A stretch of DNA of 64,000 nt. It comes from Tolypeutes matacus (taxonomy: Eukaryota; Chordata; Mammalia; Cingulata; Chlamyphoridae). The stretch is from the NCBI GenBank assembly GCA_026826555.1, contig JAKSZT010053764.1, forward strand, positions 33,943,104 to 34,007,103, given 5' to 3'. Each line of letters begins with the position of its first letter. Within the stretch, counting starts at the first letter, position 1. Position numbers and translations under genes: made by a program. The notes beneath the pieces were generated by a model. That model saw only the letters and a program-made list of their open reading frames with translations. It was not told the DNA's origin and did not search any database. Below, piece after piece: positions 1 through 11,515 of the stretch.

Positions 1-294
1 TATATTTTCAGGCAAAGTTCAAAAGTCATTTTTGATAATACAAAAAAGTAATCCTTGAAAATCAGAATACATAACAGAAGAGAGCACAATAACTTAACTA
101 TTAAATATCTGTATGAAATAACTGTTAGTAAGTTTGACAAAAATGCACAGTAGCTGAATAGAAAAGGAATATGTCTTTAGAGGATCAATAGTAATTTTTC
201 CAGCTGATTAAAAAGTGTGTTGGCTGATTCTTGGGAAATCTCAGTTATATTCATAAGCAGGAAAGTATTGGCTATTAAAAATGGAAGATGGGAA

Positions 295-480
295 GAGAGC
301 AGCAAAAAGTTTGGCAATAGATATATCTGGGTTTAATTCCTACTTATTAATAAGATAATCTTGGGCAAGTTTCATACTTCCTTGAAATTCACTTACTTCA
401 GTCTGCAAATAGGCAAAATATATATCATAGGGTCCTTTTAGGAATATTAAATCAATTATTGAAAGAGAGATAATCCACAA
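295..480 (+). repeat. MIR SINE fragment
   Basis: The order of segments fits an old MIR read on the plus strand: a 'ctgggtttaattcctac' block like the MIR tRNA-derived B-box region, then 'cttgggcaagttt', then a 'cagtctgcaaataggcaaaat' block. It is heavily diverged, as expected for MIR. Ends are approximate. Confidence 0.55.
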
Positions 481-2232
481 AGATACATGGAAAATCATGA
501 ATTCCTTATAGGTATTGATGTTTTATTTTCTCTACCCCTATCCTACATCAAAGAGAGAAAAGAACTTTTCTCTTTCTTGGTCCCAACACAAACCTCATTG
601 TTATGAATTTGAGGTATCAAAATAGAAGATATTGGAATGGCCTGTATCACAAGATTAGAGGGAAAAAACAGATTGATGAGAATTCCAAATTAGAATACAA
701 ATTTTCATTAGGCACCTTCTTTGTTTACTGCTCTGCTTTTTGTCATAAAAAATAAAAATGGAAAACACCTAGTTCCTCACTTTTAAGAGGTTATAGTATT
801 ATTTTACAAATAATATATCTGAATCAGTAAATTTTCAGAATTGGAATTTTTGTCTTTTTGATATTTTCATTCAAATCCCATTGGCAAAAGAAGCAATGAT
901 TTAGTACAGCAGACATAAACACTGCACTTAAGCAAGCTACATATCTATTTTATTTATATGCATTCATAACCCACTGTGTTCCATAAACCATTGTGGTAGC
1001 TTACCAGAATACACATGATCCAATATAATTGCAAAAAATAGTTCATAAAATCAGAACCAGAGGAAATATAGATAGAATAGTAAGAAAAGACAAGGGAAAC
1101 ATGAACAGAAGGATGTGTAGTTATTCAAATTGGGCTACAATTTTGACTTTAGAATTCCCCATGGATAAAGAAACATGGTAAACAAAACTGGTTACAAAAG
1201 CCACATTATTTTTGGGTGCCATACTGCACAGAAACAGTCTGACACCAAGGGACAACACAGAAGAACTGTTCAAAGATAACATGTTAAAATGTTTGCAGTT
1301 GAAAACCATTTAGTGCACATATAGTGAATCTTACATACACTTCCACATTGACTGTATTGTCAATCACATATTCAGATTGCTTCAAAGTCTTTAGAATAGT
1401 TCAGGATCTCTGATCCTGACATCCTAAACTGATCTTTGATGTGTAAACCTCAAAAGGTACTGGCCTCCATTTTCCAGCATTTGAACAAGAAAACAAAGAG
1501 AGTTGTTTTGCAGTAATAATGAAGAATGAAGCAAATACAAAGGGGCACAAAAAGCAAATGAAGTGTTGACAGAATTGGATGAACAAAACAAAACTAAACT
1601 AAAGTCTGCTGTACTGGGGCTCAGGTTTGCCCACCCCCCCTGGAAATACCCAGCCAAAATACCAGCACAACGGGAAGTGCATGACCAAGCCCTTTGCAGA
1701 GCAATCCTTTCAAATGCCCCTTTCAAAGATGGCTCTGCTTAACGTATAGTAAGGGAGAGCTTCCCATCAGGCAGAAGCACGAGCTAGCTAGTGGTAGACC
1801 AAAAAACTCACTCTACTGATGAAGACATAATGCTTATAATTTAGCAGATCCAATCATTTCTTTCCCTTCTCTGTCAAGTAGGAAAAAGAATATACTCTAT
1901 CATTGACCTAGGTTTGGTGCTTCCCCTTTCCTAAATGGCAAATTATTCTGTTCTTTTCTTTTCTGCCCTATATCACGTGATGCATACATGATGGGAAATG
2001 ACTACCAACAGCTCTGAGTGTTTCTGTGACAGGTAGTTAAAAAATAATTTGTACGATTGTGAGGAATTCTGCCAGCATACGTTTGACCTTGAATTAGCAG
2101 AAGAAGAGTCATCACCCAAACACCCTGATCTCAAGGAACAGGCACCTGATGTCTTCTGTTGGATATAGAATAAAGGGTGTTTGCAGTTTTAAGTAGATTA
2201 ATTAGATTTTTTTGGGAGGAGGCACTTTTGGA

Positions 2233-2234
<2 letters not shown>
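481..2234. other. Unassigned AT-rich sequence
   Basis: No gene, splice-site chain, RNA gene or confidently recognisable repeat was seen. Short open frames at 1121-1309, 1401-1586 and 1424-1726 on the minus strand have no domain-like composition and overlap one another in different frames, so they look like chance. Confidence 0.5.
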
Positions 2235-2284
<50 letters not shown>

Positions 2285-2294
2285 NNNNNNNNNN

Positions 2295-2340
<46 letters not shown>
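2235..2340. repeat. (TATC)n microsatellite with assembly gap
   Basis: Near-perfect tetranucleotide tandem repeat, about 12 units on each side of ten N characters at 2285-2294. The N run sits wholly inside the array, so the true repeat length is unknown. Frames read through it encode only a repeated Ile-Tyr-Leu-Ser pattern and are not genes. Confidence 0.97.
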
Positions 2341-2341
<1 letters not shown>

Positions 2342-2344
2342 AAT

Positions 2345-2552
2345 GGGCAGCAAAGGAAGACTTCTTAACCTTTTTTGTTCCACAAACCCTTTCCCAGTCA
2401 GATGGAAACCATGGAAGCCTTACTAAGTCCACACTATATTGTGTATTATTTAATAAATATATCACACCCATACCAACATGTCCTCAAAAGAATAATGCTT
2501 TTTGAATTTCAATTCAGGCTCACGGACCAGTTGTTAAGAACCCTTGCTGTAG
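2345..2552. mobile_element. hAT-like non-autonomous DNA transposon (MITE) remnant
   Basis: The left end contains 'cttcttaaccttttttgt' and the right end 'gttgttaagaacccttgctg', which are imperfect inverted copies. The interior has the 'ccacaaaccctttcccagtc' and 'ctcacggaccag' blocks found in a family of mammalian hAT MITEs. The family name is not certain. It directly abuts the TATC array. Confidence 0.5.
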
Positions 2553-2639
2553 GTGATACATATTGCCCTCCCCGTTTTCTTTTTAAGAAATGGAATACAG
2601 TATCTAGTTTTCAAAGGTACCCACTCATCCCTAGTGAAT

Positions 2640-3176
2640 GATACCTCCACAATTCATGCTTTAGTGTTCTTCATTTCATCTTGGCTCTATGCTACCAATA
2701 GCATGTGGTAGAAGTGATGCTGAATGTCTTCTGAGGCTAGGTCATGAGAAACTTTAAGAGCTTTCATCTTGTTCTCTGAGATTGGTTGCTCCAAGGAAAT
2801 CCAATCATGTAAGGAGTCTGAGTACCCAAAGATCACCATGTTGTGGGGGAGCCTAGCCCAGCCACAGGGAGAAGCTTCATGGAGAGAGAGAGATGCCGAG
2901 CACCCAAAGCTGTGTGATACATGAGTGAAGAAATCATCATGAACATTCAGGGCCAGCAGAGACCACATGGTGAAGAACTGACAAATCTAGTTAACAGCCA
3001 GAAATAAGGTTTTAGACATATGGCTCCAGCTGAGCCATCTCAGCCATCTCTAATGCTTGAACTACCCGGCATGGGGCCCCCATCATTAGGAGCAGACAGG
3101 AGACATCTCCACTGTGCCATGTCCTCAATTTGTAAACTACAAAATCACAACATGATTAAATAATTTATTTTTTAAA
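2640..3176 (+). mobile_element. MLT1-type (ERVL-MaLR) LTR, 5' part
   Basis: The stretch from about 2935 ('agagaccacatggtgaagaactga', then 'ccagctgagccatctcag') matches the layout of the downstream half of MLT1 LTRs. The usual 3' end is missing at 3176 and reappears at 4021-4092 beyond an 840-bp insertion. The 5' boundary is uncertain; the part before ~2900 is assigned only by continuity. Confidence 0.6.
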
Positions 3177-4020
3177 AAAGAAACAGGACCAAAAGTTCAT
3201 GACTAGTTATCTTGAGAAACATGTTATCTAAGAGTGGCATCAAATGGGAGCATCTTTAGTTTCCATAAAAACAGAACCTTCTGTCTCAGAAGAAAGGATA
3301 TTAATAAGAAGACCAGAATCCTCTATGTCCAAGTGCAGTGGTTTCCCCTGTTCATAATTCAGGTTTGAATTGTCTTTCATTTGAATCTCTTTGATCTTCC
3401 AACTCCAAAGGTTTATCTGGGGTTGGAACTACAACTTCTTCACCTTCATTTTCATACAGAAAGCTACAAAACATGCTGGATCTATAAGAGAAATCATTAT
3501 CCTTGATTTGCAGACAGTCTATGCCACGTATGTTTTCTTCTCCTTTCTTCTCTTCTGTCAGAGCATTCTTGTCATGCTGAACTTCTTGTAGGGCATTTGT
3601 ATTTTAGCACTGTTTTCTTATTGTCTTCTGCATCCACACATTCCACATTTTCTTCAAATATAACCCGTATTCCAAGAATGTCTGCAGAAAAATTTGAAGG
3701 TCAGTTCATACTCCTCAGCAAAGACACGCCTGTCCACTTGCAGAATGGGGTCTCTCAGTGTCAATTCCCAAAAGCTTATGTTTATTTACATATTTTGACA
3801 GAAAATCTGAGTGCATAATTCCTCACAATTCCATTGCTTGGCCTTCTCTTCCTTCTCCTCTCCACCCTTCTTACCAGGCTCCTCAGTGGCCCCCATGATC
3901 TCGCACCTCCCGGTGCTCCCCAAAGTCTAGCCATGCCCACCCACGGCCACCATCTTGGATATTGACAGCAGCTCCTGGGAGCTTGCTTCTCCTCTCCTCA
4001 TTTGCAAACCACTTCTCCAG
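3177..4020 (-). pseudogene. Processed pseudogene of an unidentified gene
   Basis: This ~840-bp block interrupts an MLT1 LTR. Read on the minus strand it resembles a retrocopied mRNA. A GC-rich leader contains 'aagatggtggccgtgg'. A possible start near 3896 reads MGATEEPGKKGGEEKEEKAK. Further Lys/Glu-rich coding-like pieces fall in different frames and are broken by stops and frameshifts, for example ADILGIRVIFEENVECVD near 3640-3690 and YENEGEEVVVPTPDKPLELE near 3400-3460. The low-coordinate end has a short A-tail-like stretch in minus orientation (3165-3177). Flanks 'aaataatttattttt' and 'aaatgcttaacgttt' could be a decayed target-site duplication but also coincide in the MLT1 alignment. No introns are evident. 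I do not recognise the parent gene. It is non-functional as a protein gene. An unrecognised repeat remains possible. Confidence 0.5.
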
Positions 4021-4092
4021 CAAATGCTTAACGTTTTACACCACCAAGTTTTGATGTAGTTTGATAAGTGGCAATAGATAACTAAAATATAA
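4021..4092 (+). mobile_element. MLT1-type LTR, 3' end resuming after insertion
   Basis: The sequence 'caccaccaagttttgatgta' followed by 'ggcaatagataactaaaa' is the typical MLT1 terminus. It completes the LTR started at 2640-3176 on the same strand, so the DNA between was inserted into it. Confidence 0.75.
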
Positions 4093-6844
4093 CTTTCCTA
4101 ACTCTATCCATATAGTTGCATTGGAGGAGTTGCATTCTTGCAATGCAGTCCTCATCCTTTAGTCTACTTGATTATGTTAGGATGGTCACCTGCGCCAAAT
4201 TTGATACCTTATCCCCTTCCCAAGAAACTTGGATCTGGATCAAGAAATGGGCTGATCCAGTGTTTCTGTGCATGTCATGTAAAACTGACGGTTGTCTGTA
4301 GGTTATTTACAGTTTATAGTTGTGAAATCTTTTGTAGTGAGAAAGAAGAATGAAGTAGGTATATAGAGAAAAGTACAGAAGAGAGAGGGAAGGAAAGAAT
4401 TAGGGAGACAAAGAAACTAGTACAATGAATGAGAGGTAAGAGGCAGAAAAGTGAGAGAGCCGTTGCAATTGCAATTACATCCCTTATTCCTGAGGCCCAA
4501 CTGTTTCACTGCTGTGGTACCAGGAGATTCCCAAAATCGTTCCAACAAATCCATGTCTTGCTTAAACTAGCACAAGTATACTTTTATTCATTTTAACCAA
4601 AGAATTATAATTTATACAGGTAGACATCCCAGTTTTTCCAACATGCACATAAAGGTGGAAAAAATACATAGACTCAGTTTGGGTGAAGTGATAATATTTT
4701 CTAATATATCATTTTTAATTGTATATCTGAGAATAAGAAAAAAAGAAAGAAAAATTATGCAGGATAATAAGCACTTGTAAGTTGAAATAAGAAAGGAGGA
4801 ATAAAACAGGATACTGGAAGAGCAGGGCTTAGGAAAAGTTAAAGTTGCAGGCCAAGTGAAGAGAAAAAAATATAGAGAATAATGTGGAGAAACACACACA
4901 AATACACACACAAGAAGTGAAAATATTTATGTAGATTTAAGGCAGGAAACAGTTGGTTTCTAGTTCTTACATCAAAGTGTTTCCACGACTGAAAATTTCA
5001 AACCTATTTCTCCAGCCTGTATATTTGTAAGTCTCAGAACAGGTGGTGGTTTACATTATTTTTTTAGTAAGTGACCCAGGATAGCTACAGAGGCTAAGAG
5101 ACTTTTCCTCCTCTGATTGAGGAGGTATCCTTGTTTTGCCTTTCAATGAGTTAGCATTAGAACAAAGAAATGCTGATTATCATTTAGTTCAGAATTCACT
5201 GCTTTGGCAGTGCAGAGAGATTTGGCCAAATGATTTGACTCTTCCAAATCATAGTGAATGAACAGAGTGAGTGAAACTTTCAACTTAATGAAAGCTCTTT
5301 AAAATATAGTAATTCAGACACTTTACTGGAGAATTCAAACAAAACTTTAAAGTTAAAAGGTGGAAATAAAAGTACAGTCAGTTCAATTTCCTCCTGTAAA
5401 ACACTCTTTTTAATTTGAGTGGACAATAAATTGAGAATACTGGCTCTGGGCTAAGGATATCTAAGCATTCTCTGCCACACTGTAATTCTCCTGGGTCATT
5501 TAATAAAGACAGATGTTGGGTAAGTAAAAAAAATAGTGGGAAAAATCAATCCCTCAAATACATGTGGATCGTTGTGGTTATTTTGTTCTTCTAGACTCTA
5601 TAGTCTCGGTCTTCACCTTGGCTTCTCATGGAGGGAATTTTTAAACCACTCCCCCTGGTATCCATTATATGCCTCTTGAAAAAAGAGAAATCCAACTCTT
5701 TTCCTGTGCTTTCAGCCTGCCATCTTATCCAAAAATATATTCAGGTTTTTCCAGTTTAAACTTGTCTGGCAAGGGACCTGAGGAAAGTTTCTTATTATTT
5801 GAAAGAATGATGTATGTGTCTCAGAGGGAAGAAGAAAAAAACAAAACAAAACAAAAAAAAACCAGGAGTGGTTATCAGACACCCCAGCAGTGATGCTATC
5901 TGCAGCAAAGTGTGTAAAGGCAACTTTTGAAAAAGTTAACCTGCCAGAGCTTAGCTGCTTACTACATTTTATTTTGGAATTAACCAATAAATGATTATTA
6001 AGAAGTGATCTCTGGCCTTTCTAGCTTCCCAAAGTCCTCTGTATTTGTATTTTATTATCTAATAAGAAAAGTAGAATTTACAATCACTGCTCTCCATGCC
6101 ATATTATTGAAAATCACTTCTCATAGCTTCTTCCTTCAAAGAACCTTCAAAGAGGTGTCCTTATTTGTAGTAAGTTGTGGGGATGCAAACTGGAGACCTT
6201 GTGAAATGTTTAAATTGTGTTGCAGTGGTACAAGGTGGAAAGTTCTGGAAGGATCCAGAAAAGAGGCTGAAGTGTGGCCAGAGATGGAAGAGGAGAGAGA
6301 AGCTGAACAATAGAGATGGGCAGAGGGAGAGAGAGGCACTTTATGGAGGGGAGAAAATTAAACAAATAATTTCGTAACTTTTGTTATGTGATATAAGATG
6401 TACACCATTCCTGGTCCTCATTTACTTCCTAATCTCTTCATTAAAAACTGCACTAATTATAGTGCTACTGAAGTAAGATTTGCCATTTTCTTTGAATACT
6501 AAGAATGGACCCTTGGAAACAAATTTACATTTGGACTATCTTTGAGTAATGTCACTAACAAGGAACACAAATATTGGCCACACTAGCTAGCTGCTACCAC
6601 CATGGCCTTTTGTTCCCTAGTCATACATTTAATTAAGTTCTCTTCTTTCTTCAAGGTCAATCTCAAATTGCATATGCAGTGTGCTTTTGTTGATATATTC
6701 AGCCAACAACAAATGGTCCCTTCTTTGTCCTCCTTAAGCTCTTATTTTTTTTTTTAAAACTTCCTTTATTGAACTTAGAGATTGTCCCATATAATTAATT
6801 ACCATTTCATCAGTTTTAATTAGTTATTTCATAAACTTATCTCC
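4093..6844. other. Unassigned sequence
   Basis: AT-rich sequence with an A-rich run (5826-5862), polypurine-leaning patches (4370-4460, 6240-6340) and a T-run at 6747-6756. Open frames of up to 102 codons here overlap on both strands and show no recognisable domains. No gene or RNA is supported. Confidence 0.5.
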
Positions 6845-7024
6845 TCAGTACAGTTATAAGCTCCTTTGGGACTAGAATCTTACACTTTTGTGATTTTTCT
6901 CAGTCCTTACACTTACCATGAAACTAAATGCCTCCATTCATTCAAACACTATTTATTGAATGCTACCTAAAGTATCGCAACCCAATAAATAGTGTTTGAA
7001 TGAACAAATGAATGAATGAATGAG
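6845..7024. repeat. L2 fragments forming a perfect inverted repeat
   Basis: 6845-6925 reads like the plus-strand L2 3' end ('ataagctcctttgggactag' then 'ctcagtccttacactta'). It is followed by an inverted L2-tail piece and a plus-strand copy. Arms 6937-6958 and 6983-7004 are exact reverse complements (22 bp) around a 24-nt loop. An (AATG)n run follows at 7004-7022. Confidence 0.7.
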
Positions 7025-7374
7025 GGGTTATGTAGTAGCCAGCATAATGCATTACCTAATGTGGAAAACAACAACAAGAACAACACAAACCAAAAAAGCA
7101 GGCTGAAAAGAGGACTGGGACTTTCTGCAAAATATCCCTCTCTTTGTTGGATCATTCCATGAAACTCAAGATATTCCCAAAAGGTCTTGATGGTTGAGTA
7201 AGAGTGTCAAACAACTGAGTTTTTCTTAACCCTCTCACTACACCCTTTGCTGTATTCTCCAGGTGTTTTAGAAAAAAAGGCATTTATAAAATAATTAAAA
7301 TGCTCTAATAATGATTAATGTGATGAATGCACAACTATGTGATTATACCAAATACTATTGATTGTACACTTTGA

Positions 7375-7500
7375 ATGGATTTATTCATTTACTTGTTAAT
7401 TGCCTTTCTCATCACTTTCTCATCACCTATAAATTCTAGTCCCTAGAAAAGTGCCTGGAACCTAGTGAGATTTCAACATATATTTATCAAATGAATGAAT
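7375..7500 (+). repeat. L2 3' end fragment
   Basis: The segment 'aaattctagtccctagaaaa' then 'gtgcctggaacctagtgaga', ending 'atttatcaaatgaatgaat', matches the characteristic L2 3' terminus. Confidence 0.65.
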
Positions 7501-8179
7501 CTAATATTTTGTTCCTAGGAATAAACTTGATCTTATGTAACCTAAGTGTATGCTGCACTTTCCATTTGCTCACAAAGTCACCGTGCTACCAGTAATTTAA
7601 TTTAATTAATTCCTTTGCAAAGTGCTTGGGGAAGCCCAGGACATAAAAAGCAGTATGCAAAATCAAATACTTTCATAGTCCACGTATTCCAAAGCACTTT
7701 ACAGATTAATGACTTAAATACTGTGGGTCAGTGATCACATTGGCAGAGAGCAAAGCTACTACCTGGTCTGCTGTAGCTCACCCAAAGCACTGAAAAAGTT
7801 TTAAAGAAGAGGGTCATTGTACAGAGCACTAAGGTTTCCCTGCTCCCCTATGAAGTAAATGCCATAAAATCTAATGTTTATGCACCAATCTCTGACTGAT
7901 GTCTTGGTTTAGCCTACTGATGAGATGATAGCTTCCCAGCTCTCTGGTGTTAGTAATACCAATAATCAGTAATGTATTTTTGGCTGTCCAAAAGCCAGGC
8001 ATGGCATAGTAATCGGGACTTGCACTGAAGGGGTAAAGTAAAAACTTAGTGGTGCATCTACATATTGCAATTAGTGAACATTTTGATATCTTTTAAATTA
8101 TTGCTGATTGAATTTGGAGGTTCTAATCAAATTCGATAGTTAAGTAATTTTGTGATTGTGTTTTTATATCTACAACTGT

Positions 8180-8285
8180 CTCATTAGATTATGACTTCCC
8201 AAAGTAAGGAACCATGTCGTTTTCATTCTTTATGCCGTAGATTCACCCAGTGCCTAGCACAGAGTAAGTGCTTAGTAATGGCAAC
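8180..8285 (+). repeat. L2 3' end fragment
   Basis: It begins 'attagattatgacttcccaa', has 'cccagtgcctagcacagagt' and ends 'aagtgcttagtaatgg', the order seen at L2 3' ends. Confidence 0.65.
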
Positions 8286-8589
8286 TGCTGTAACTACTCC
8301 TTCGCACTGTCTTCGTTCCAGTTCTTTGAGCCTGAGGCTAATATGGAGGGCACAAACCTAGGGCAACAAGAATGTGGAAATAGTGAAGCGATGCAGGGAA
8401 TAAGGCAAAGCAACACGAGCTGGTGTATTATCAAGCATCACAAGAAAACATGGCTGGTTGCTCTGTAACAAGGGATGTTTCCAAGGAAGTCTTATGCAAT
8501 GAAAGCATGTCAGAACAGTTCACCGGGGAGAGGAAGGACAGTAAATTTATCTATACTCTTCTTACTTTCTGCCTCTTACTGATCGACAC

Positions 8590-9175
8590 AAAATTTTTGT
8601 TAGAGATGATATTTCATTTGCACTTGGAAAGAATGTATATTTGCAGTTATTAAATATAGTGTTGTATAAATGTCAAGTACGTTAAGGTGCTTGGTAATGT
8701 CGTTAAGATCTTCTTTTACTGTTTTTTTTTCCTAGTTATTTATACAATTACTGAGAGTGTTGCATTAAAGTCTAAAATTGTGATTTTGTATTTATCTATT
8801 TCTCCTTTTAGTCATGTCAGTATTTTCTCCATATATTCTGAAGCTCTATTATTAAACACATATTCATGTATAATTGCTATATCTTCTTGATCCATTGACT
8901 TTTCTCTCATTACAAAGCATCACTCTTAACTCTCCTTATCTGGAAGTCTATTTTGTCTGCTATTAATATAGCTACTCCAGCTTGCTTGTGTTTACTTTTG
9001 CATGGCATATCTTTTCCATCACTTTACATTTAAACTCTTTGTATCTTTTTATTGAAAGTGAGATTTGTGTTGCCAGCATTCAGTTTGTTTGGGCTTTTTT
9101 ATCAAGTCTGTCAATCTTTGCCTTTTAATTCAAGTGTTTAGTACATTTAAATATAATGTAATTTGTAAAATAATA
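8590..9175 (-). mobile_element. Older L1, ORF2 endonuclease-region relic
   Basis: On the minus strand this encodes broken pieces corresponding to the amino-terminal endonuclease domain of L1 ORF2. The block 'gtctattttgtctgctatta' near 8946-8965 is the counterpart of the block at 15666-15687 in the nearby L1. Order and spacing relative to the ORF2 start agree with that copy. It is interrupted at ~9176 by L1 3'UTR sequence and appears to resume near 9640. Confidence 0.7.
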
Positions 9176-9640
9176 AACTTTATTTTTAGGGCAGTTTTAG
9201 GGTTACAGAAAAATTGCAGAGAGAATACACAGGGTTCCCATGTTCCTCTTGCCTTCTCCCACACATCCTAATATTGACATCTTGCATTAGTGTCATATAT
9301 TTGTTACAATTGATGAACTAATATCAATATATAATTAGTAACTGAAATCCATAGTTTAGATTTGGGTCCACCCTTTGTGTATGGGTTTTGTCTATGGCTC
9401 TTTTTCAAAGCATTTTTAAATTTTTTATTAAAGAAGTTGTAGGTTTACAGAAAGATCATGAAGAAAATACAGAGTTCTCATATAACCCCCCTTCACACAT
9501 GCAGTTTTCCCTATTATTAACACTTGGCATTAGTGTAGTACATTTTACAATTGATTAAACAATATTATTATAATTATACTACTAACTAAAGTCCATAGTT
9601 CACATAATTGATCTTTTGTGGTATACCATTTTTCTTAAAA
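9176..9640 (-). mobile_element. L1 3'UTR pieces inserted into the older L1
   Basis: Two diverged copies of one module (about 9180-9400 and 9410-9610). Each has 'ttacagaaa' followed by a 'gttcccat' or 'gttctcat' step and then 'ttggcattagtgt' or 'cttgcattagtgt' and 'ttacaattgat'. Related modules occur at 10100-10260, 11530-11660 and 11700-11770. The minus strand is the L1 sense. Confidence 0.6.
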
Positions 9641-9870
9641 TTCCTTTCTGGTTTCTTTTTTTAATCTTTTTAAAAATTTATTTTCTTAGTGGTTACCATG
9701 TGGATTACAATTAACCTCTTAAATTTATAGCAATCTGTTTTGAATTAATAACACCTTAGCAAAATAGTATACAAAAACTCCATTCCTATACAGACCCATC
9801 CTTCCCCTTGTGTCTTGTATCAGTTGATCACATAGTCCCCATAAAGGTCAAAACAAACACAATTATTTGA
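9641..9870 (-). mobile_element. Older L1, inter-ORF region continuing
   Basis: 'cttagtggttaccatgtgga' followed by 'aacaccttagcaaaatagta' is homologous to 16090-16200, the region between ORF1 and ORF2 of the better-preserved L1. With 8590-9175 it forms one element split by the 9176-9640 insertion. Confidence 0.55.
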
Positions 9871-9984
9871 GAACAAGGTCTGCTTTGCTCCATCCAGACC
9901 AGGAAACAAGTTCTCCAATCTTCAAGACTGCTGCCAAGTCAAGGAGTGTGATGAAAATGACACAAAGTTATCCTAGCCCTTGAA

Positions 9985-10102
9985 GTCACCTCTTTCTTCT
10001 TCTCTTTCTCCTCCTCTCCCTCCCCCTTCCTTCCCCTCCCCTCCCTCTCCCCTCCCCCTTCCCCTCCCTGTCCCCCTTCTCCTCCTTCTCCTTCTTCTTC
10101 CT
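9985..10102. repeat. Polypyrimidine C/T tract
   Basis: About 110 bases almost entirely C and T, with CTT, CCCT and CCTT units. It lies next to the 3' end of an L1 on the minus strand. A purine-rich run at this position relative to the L1 sense strand may be derived from the element's tail. Confidence 0.9.
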
Positions 10103-11210
10103 TAGATTATATAAATGTCACATAAGAAATATAGGGGATTCCCATATGCCCCGCTCCCCACACCTCCCACATTTTCCCACATTAACAACATCCTTCATTA
10201 GTGAGATACATTCATTGCAAATGATGAACACATTTTGGAGCATTGCCACTAAGCGTGGATTAAAGTTTACATTGTAGTTTTTACACTCTTTCCCACCCAA
10301 TTCTGTAGGTTATGACAAGATTTATAATGGCCTGTATCTGTCATTGCAATTCATTCAGGACAATTCCCAAGTGCCAAAAATGCTCCCATATTACACCTAT
10401 TTTTCCGTCTCCTTCCCCTCAGAAATCTCCAGTGGCCACAGCCTCCATATCAATGATATAATTTCTTCCATTGCTGGAATCACAATAAGTCTATAGTAGA
10501 ATACCAGTAACTCTACTTTGGTCCATAGTTCATTCCCCAATCCTGAGGATTCTGGGATGGTGATGTGCACTCCACCTCAGATTGAGAGGAGGCTGTGATC
10601 CCATAGGGCCGATGGATGGGACTTTCTTGCTTTCAGTTGTAGATTCTCTCAGTTCCTTGGTATGGTAGTTGCCCATCATCACCTCCATGTTAGTTGTCCT
10701 GGATGAGACCAATGAACTGGGGAGTAGGTGCTGCAACTCCATTGAGATTCAGGACCCAGGTGGCACATGGAAAACCCCAAGATTTAACTCTCTTGGATGC
10801 ACACCTACCAACTCTGGTACTAATTATAGATTCAAATAGAAGGACAGAAGAGCTATGTGTAGGAAAACCACAACGGAGTCCAACTCTGTCACTCTGGGGA
10901 TCATAAATTCCAAAGTAGGGCCCACTGGCAAGGCACCAAACTCCTGAGCTATCTATGCTGACTATAGTGTCTGAGTGTCTCCAGAGCCCTCAGGAGCCCC
11001 ACTATTTGGGGTAGTATCTACTTTGGCAGTCAATGAGATCCTGCTGAGACATGCATAAGTGTAACCTCTGGAATAACCTCATGACTCACTTTGAAGTCTC
11101 TTAGCCATATAAACTCATTTGTCTTTACCTTTTCCCCCTTTTGGTCAAGGTCTTTTTCCAGTTGCATTGCTGGTTGGTGCTTGGTAGTAATCCCTTGGTG
11201 CCAGTTTTAC
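10103..11210 (-). mobile_element. Lineage-specific L1 long 3'UTR
   Basis: Read on the minus strand it ends in a G-rich run ('gtgggaggtgtggggagcgg') then 'atgggaatcccctatatt' and a final 'atataatctaagg', as seen on the plus strand at 33400-33530. The upstream part (10300-11210) has no coding capacity. I recall similar sequence from xenarthran genomes, but exact family assignment needs a repeat library. Frames at 10530-10742 and 10694-10906 fall within it and are not genes. Confidence 0.6.
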
Positions 11211-11515
11211 TGATATATATTCAAATACCGTGCAATCTATCCAAAGTGTATAATCAATGGTTATTAGTGTAATCATAGAGTTGTGCATTCACCACCACAA
11301 TTAATTTTAGAACATTTTCATTTCTCCAAAAAGAAAAAACCTATACCCTTTAGCAGTCATCTCTCATTCCCTCTATCTTTCAGAGGCCTAAATAACCACT
11401 AATCTAATTCTGTCTCTATAGATTTATTTATATTTGCATTTTATACAAATGAAATCATGCCATATGTAGTACTTTGTGTCTGTTTTCTTTCACTTAGCAT
11501 AATGTTGATTTTTCA
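11211..11515 (-). mobile_element. L1M-type 3' end fragment
   Basis: The plus-strand order 'ttttactgatatatattcaa', 'gagttgtgcattcaccacca', 'ctgtctctatagatttattt' and 'tttcacttagcataatgtt' is the reverse complement of the well-known L1MA/L1MB 3' region. Confidence 0.75.

Noticed and set aside
2235..2340. Regular tandem array considered as a CRISPR or satellite
   Set aside because: A simple 4-bp microsatellite with no spacers.
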